Of a stretch of DNA of 8,840 bases, positions 6,579 to 8,840 are shown piece by piece. The stretch lies in NCBI GenBank assembly GCA_024640205.1, contig JAHEFL010000047.1, forward strand, positions 1-8,840. Direction: 5' to 3'. This DNA is from Flavobacteriales bacterium. GTDB taxonomy: Bacteria > Bacteroidota > Bacteroidia > Flavobacteriales_F > PHOS-HE28. Numbering within the stretch: position 1 is the stretch's first letter; each line of letters opens with the position of its first letter. Below the pieces are notes generated by a model, which saw only the letters and a program-made list of their open reading frames with translations, made no database searches and was not told where the DNA came from. Position numbers and translations under genes: made by a program.

Positions 6579-8009
6579 TCAGGGGCTCGTCCTCTCCCTG
6601 TTCACGGGCTCGTTCCGTAATAGCCGGATGCGCGGTTTCTGTAGCCGCTCCTTCAACCAGTCCTGCAACACCAGCTCCTGTGCGCGGACCTCCTGTTCCT
6701 CCATGATCGGCGACCAACTGACGAAGGCCGTCGGGATCGTGTCCATCCCACGACCATCCCATTCCACTGCGTTGGCATAGCTGAAGCGCTGCACCCCTGG
6801 ATAGAGGACCTTCATCTCGCGCACCAAGGCGTCCATGGGTATCGGGTCGAGCTGCCGCTCGAGGTCCTTGATGTGCTTTTCCTTCTCCACCAATTGCTGC
6901 TCGTTGCGGGCGAAGAGATCCTGGATGATGCCACTCTTCATCTCCTGCGCCAGCTTTGAAGTGACCTCGTAACCCGCGGCGTTGGACTGGTGTAGTACCA
7001 GATCCACATCGTGCAGCTTTCGCTCCACCAATTGCTTCTTCAATAAAGCCACCGCGCTTTCCGCCAATGGATCGCCCATGAGGTAAAGATCGATCCTGCG
7101 TTCGTTGCCTTTGTATGTGATCTTGCTGCTCAGCAATTCGGTTTTGTCCACCGGGAAATTCGCGCTGAGGAAGCGGTCCACATCGCGCTTGAAGATCGCC
7201 TCATTCGTTACGGACACCAGGATCCAGACACTGGGTGCCAGCAACAGGAGGATGGAGACCGCCATGTACCGCTTCACCTTCCGCTCGCGGGCAGGGTCCA
7301 CATGCTTGGCCAATGGGAATTTGAGGAGTCGAACGATGAGCAGTGTGCTCAGGGAGATGAAGATGGAATTGAGGATGAAGAGGTAAAGCGCACCGAACAG
7401 GAAATTCATCTGCATGGTCGCCAGGCCATAACCGGCCGTGCATAAGGGTGGCATCAGCGCAGTGGCGATGGCGACACCGGGGATCACGTTGCCCCGGTTC
7501 CGTCGGCTTACCCCGATGATACCGGCGATACCGCCGAATATGGCCACCCCGGCATCCAGCAAGGTGGGACGCGTGCGCGCCAGGAGTTCGGTCTGCTGAT
7601 CGCTGAACGGTGAGAGTAGGAAGTACAACGTGCTCGTCAAAAGGCCGACGCCCATCATCACCAGGAAATGCCGGAGCGCTCGACGCAACAGTACCATGTC
7701 GTTGGTACCCACCGCCATGCCCGTGGCCAGGATCGGACCCATCAAGGGACTGATGAGCATGGCCCCGATGATCACCGCCGGACTGTTCACATTGAGGCCG
7801 ATGCTTGCGATGAGGATGGAGCACACCAGTACCCAGACCACATGGCCACGGAACACCATGTCCTTGCGGATGATCTCCATCGTGGTATCGATCTGGGCCT
7901 CCCATTGGAGGTCCATCGTCTCGCGTACGAAGCGGCGACCCGCGGCCAGGGTACGGAGTATGATCCCGTCCATTTTAGCCGGGGTGGGCGGTGTGGGGTC
8001 TGTGCTCAT
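6579..8009 (-). CDS. DUF389 family integral membrane protein
   Basis: A 476-residue protein. After a hydrophilic N-terminus come about seven membrane segments at roughly 54-74, 78-101, 115-133, 151-169, 175-197, 203-228 and 248-267. The family signature NSPAVIIGAMLISPLMGPI is at about 75-93, and PGVAIATALMPPLCTAGYGLA at 177-197 is a second conserved block. Residues 268-476 form a soluble C-terminal domain with a charged helix, probably coiled coil, at about 365-388. DUF389 members are inner-membrane proteins without an agreed biochemical role. I chose ATG 8009; a GTG at 8051 would add 14 residues and would span the candidate promoter at 8022-8029. The DUF3109 gene follows by 45 bp. The family call is firm; the function is unknown. 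Confidence 0.92.
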   Translation of the reverse strand: MSTDPTPPTPAKMDGIILRTLAAGRRFVRETMDLQWEAQIDTTMEIIRKDMVFRGHVVWVLVCSILIASIGLNVNSPAVIIGAMLISPLMGPILATGMAVGTNDMVLLRRALRHFLVMMGVGLLTSTLYFLLSPFSDQQTELLARTRPTLLDAGVAIFGGIAGIIGVSRRNRGNVIPGVAIATALMPPLCTAGYGLATMQMNFLFGALYLFILNSIFISLSTLLIVRLLKFPLAKHVDPARERKVKRYMAVSILLLLAPSVWILVSVTNEAIFKRDVDRFLSANFPVDKTELLSSKITYKGNERRIDLYLMGDPLAESAVALLKKQLVERKLHDVDLVLHQSNAAGYEVTSKLAQEMKSGIIQDLFARNEQQLVEKEKHIKDLERQLDPIPMDALVREMKVLYPGVQRFSYANAVEWDGRGMDTIPTAFVSWSPIMEEQEVRAQELVLQDWLKERLQKPRIRLLRNEPVNRERTSP

Positions 8010-8021
8010 TTGAAGGTGATC

Positions 8022-8029
8022 CAAAACTA
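8022..8029 (-). promoter_or_regulatory. Candidate -7 promoter element for the DUF389-DUF3109 unit
   Basis: The minus strand reads TAGTTTTG, a full match to the Bacteroidota -7 consensus TAnnTTTG. No good TTG is present about 20 bases upstream, only weak CTG. If active, transcription would begin only a few bases before ATG 8009, giving a very short leader and ruling out the upstream GTG start. Confidence 0.4.
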
Positions 8030-8127
8030 CGTTCTCGTTCCGTTCAGGCACGGGTACACCTGCCGGTCAACTTGTCCAATGTCCTTCGAGCCGTATTGAG
8101 AACACCCTTTCGCTCACGCGGAACCCC

Positions 8128-8135
8128 CATCTTTG
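8128..8135 (+). promoter_or_regulatory. Candidate -7 promoter element for glyS
   Basis: The plus strand reads CATCTTTG, one mismatch from TAnnTTTG, about 45 bases before the glyS start codon, which suggests a leader of around 40 bases. The nearest TTG (8096-8098) is too far upstream for standard spacing, so the -33 element is unsupported. Together with the opposing element at 8022-8029 it makes this a divergent promoter region. Confidence 0.35.
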
Positions 8136-8179
8136 CGCTTCGCCACGTCGCAGGTTTCCAGGACGTAGACGACACACCC

Positions 8180-8840
8180 ATGAGCTCAGGAGAAGACCGC
8201 CTCAAGACATTGATCGGCCATGCCAAGGAGTATGGCTTTGTTTTTCAGAGCAGCGAGATCTACGATGGCCTCAGTGCCACGTATGATTACGGCCCTTATG
8301 GTGCCGAGCTGAAGAACAACATCCGGCAGTACTGGTGGGCCGCCATGACCCGCCTCCACGAGAACATAGTTGGCATCGACAGCGCCATCTTCATGCACCC
8401 CACCGTGTGGAAGGCCAGCGGACACGTCGATGCCTTCAACGACCCCTTGATCGACAACAAGGACAGCAAGAAGCGTTACCGCGCCGATGTGTTGCTGGAG
8501 GACCATCTGGCGAAGTACGCCGATAAGATCACCAAGGAGATCGACAAGGCGAAGAAGAAATTCGGCGATGCCTTTGATGAAGCCCAGTTCCGGGCCACGA
8601 ACCCGAACGTGAAACGGAGCCAGGACCGGATCGATGGCGTGGAAGGAAGAATGAAGGAAGCGCTCGGCGCGAACGATCTCGAAGCCGTTCGCCAATTGAT
8701 CATGGACGAGGAGATCAAGTGCCCCGTGAGCGGCACGGCCAATTGGACGGAGGTGCGGCAGTTCAACCTGATGTTCGCCACTGAGCTCGGCAGTGTAAGC
8801 GGTGAGAGCAGCACGATCTACCTGCGGCCTGAAACGGCTC
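8180..8840 (+). CDS. glyS: Glycyl-tRNA synthetase (N-terminal part; cut by window edge)
   Basis: ATG 8180 opens a frame that stays open for 220 codons to the right edge. It encodes the N-terminal part of a dimeric, alpha2-type class II glycyl-tRNA synthetase, which charges tRNA-Gly in the cytoplasm. Landmarks are EYGFVFQSSEIYDGLSATYD with YGPYGAELKNN (residues 17-47), the motif 1 region WWAAMTRLHENIVGIDSAIF (52-71) with HPTVWKASGH (73-82), YRADVLLEDHL (100-110), a charged helical stretch at about 110-180, CPVSG (181-185), WTEVRQFNLMF (189-199), and the start of motif 2, YLRPETA (214-220), just before the edge. No Shine-Dalgarno site is visible. It is transcribed divergently from the DUF389 gene. 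The catalytic and anticodon-binding domains lie beyond the window. Confidence 0.96.
   Translation, partial: MSSGEDRLKTLIGHAKEYGFVFQSSEIYDGLSATYDYGPYGAELKNNIRQYWWAAMTRLHENIVGIDSAIFMHPTVWKASGHVDAFNDPLIDNKDSKKRYRADVLLEDHLAKYADKITKEIDKAKKKFGDAFDEAQFRATNPNVKRSQDRIDGVEGRMKEALGANDLEAVRQLIMDEEIKCPVSGTANWTEVRQFNLMFATELGSVSGESSTIYLRPETA

Noticed and set aside
8010..8020. Minus-strand ATCACCTCAA, within GGATCACCTC, resembling the 3' end of 16S rRNA, just before the DUF389 start
   Set aside because: Too short and isolated to be an rRNA fragment; a similar GATCACCTCA on the plus strand near 1669-1678 shows it occurs by chance here.
8186..8695. A 169-codon minus-strand frame opposite glyS
   Set aside because: The plus strand encodes unmistakable glycyl-tRNA synthetase motifs; the minus frame is a shadow.

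Overview
The window reads as chromosomal DNA from a GC-rich member of the Bacteroidota, most likely Flavobacteriales-like. The grounds are a protein with a type IX secretion (Por/T9SS) C-terminal sorting domain, a DUF3109 protein of the kind common in that phylum, mostly weak or absent Shine-Dalgarno sites, and promoter candidates resembling the Bacteroidota -7 element TAnnTTTG. No mobile element, CRISPR array, tRNA or rRNA is visible. This is a housekeeping region, not an obvious accessory island.

Layout. Positions 1-562 (minus) hold the 5' part of a secreted, probably outer-membrane beta-barrel protein that runs off the left edge. Positions 604-1602 (minus) encode a T9SS cargo protein lying 41 bp upstream of it, so the two may be co-transcribed. 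Positions 1746-5518 (minus) are a class Ia ribonucleotide reductase locus in the order nrdB then nrdA, with a 236-bp spacer carrying a perfect inverted repeat and a strong hairpin just after nrdA. Positions 5519-5957 are a 439-bp non-coding stretch with a candidate nrdB promoter, a leader hairpin and a cluster of short palindromes. Positions 5958-8009 (minus) hold a DUF389 membrane protein followed 45 bp later by a DUF3109 cysteine-rich protein, probably one transcription unit. Positions 8010-8179 are a divergent intergenic region. From 8180 (plus) begins the N-terminal part of glycyl-tRNA synthetase, cut by the right edge.

Function. NrdA and NrdB form one enzyme that reduces ribonucleoside diphosphates for DNA synthesis. 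All expected catalytic, metal and radical-transfer residues are present, and both subunits closely resemble the eukaryotic RRM1/RRM2 type. The other genes do not form an evident shared pathway. I did not find a clear, previously undescribed system. The most interesting material is non-coding structure around the nrd genes: the leader hairpin, the inverted repeat between nrdB and nrdA, the post-nrdA hairpin and the palindrome cluster. The unusually long linker before the NrdA C-terminal redox cysteines is also notable.
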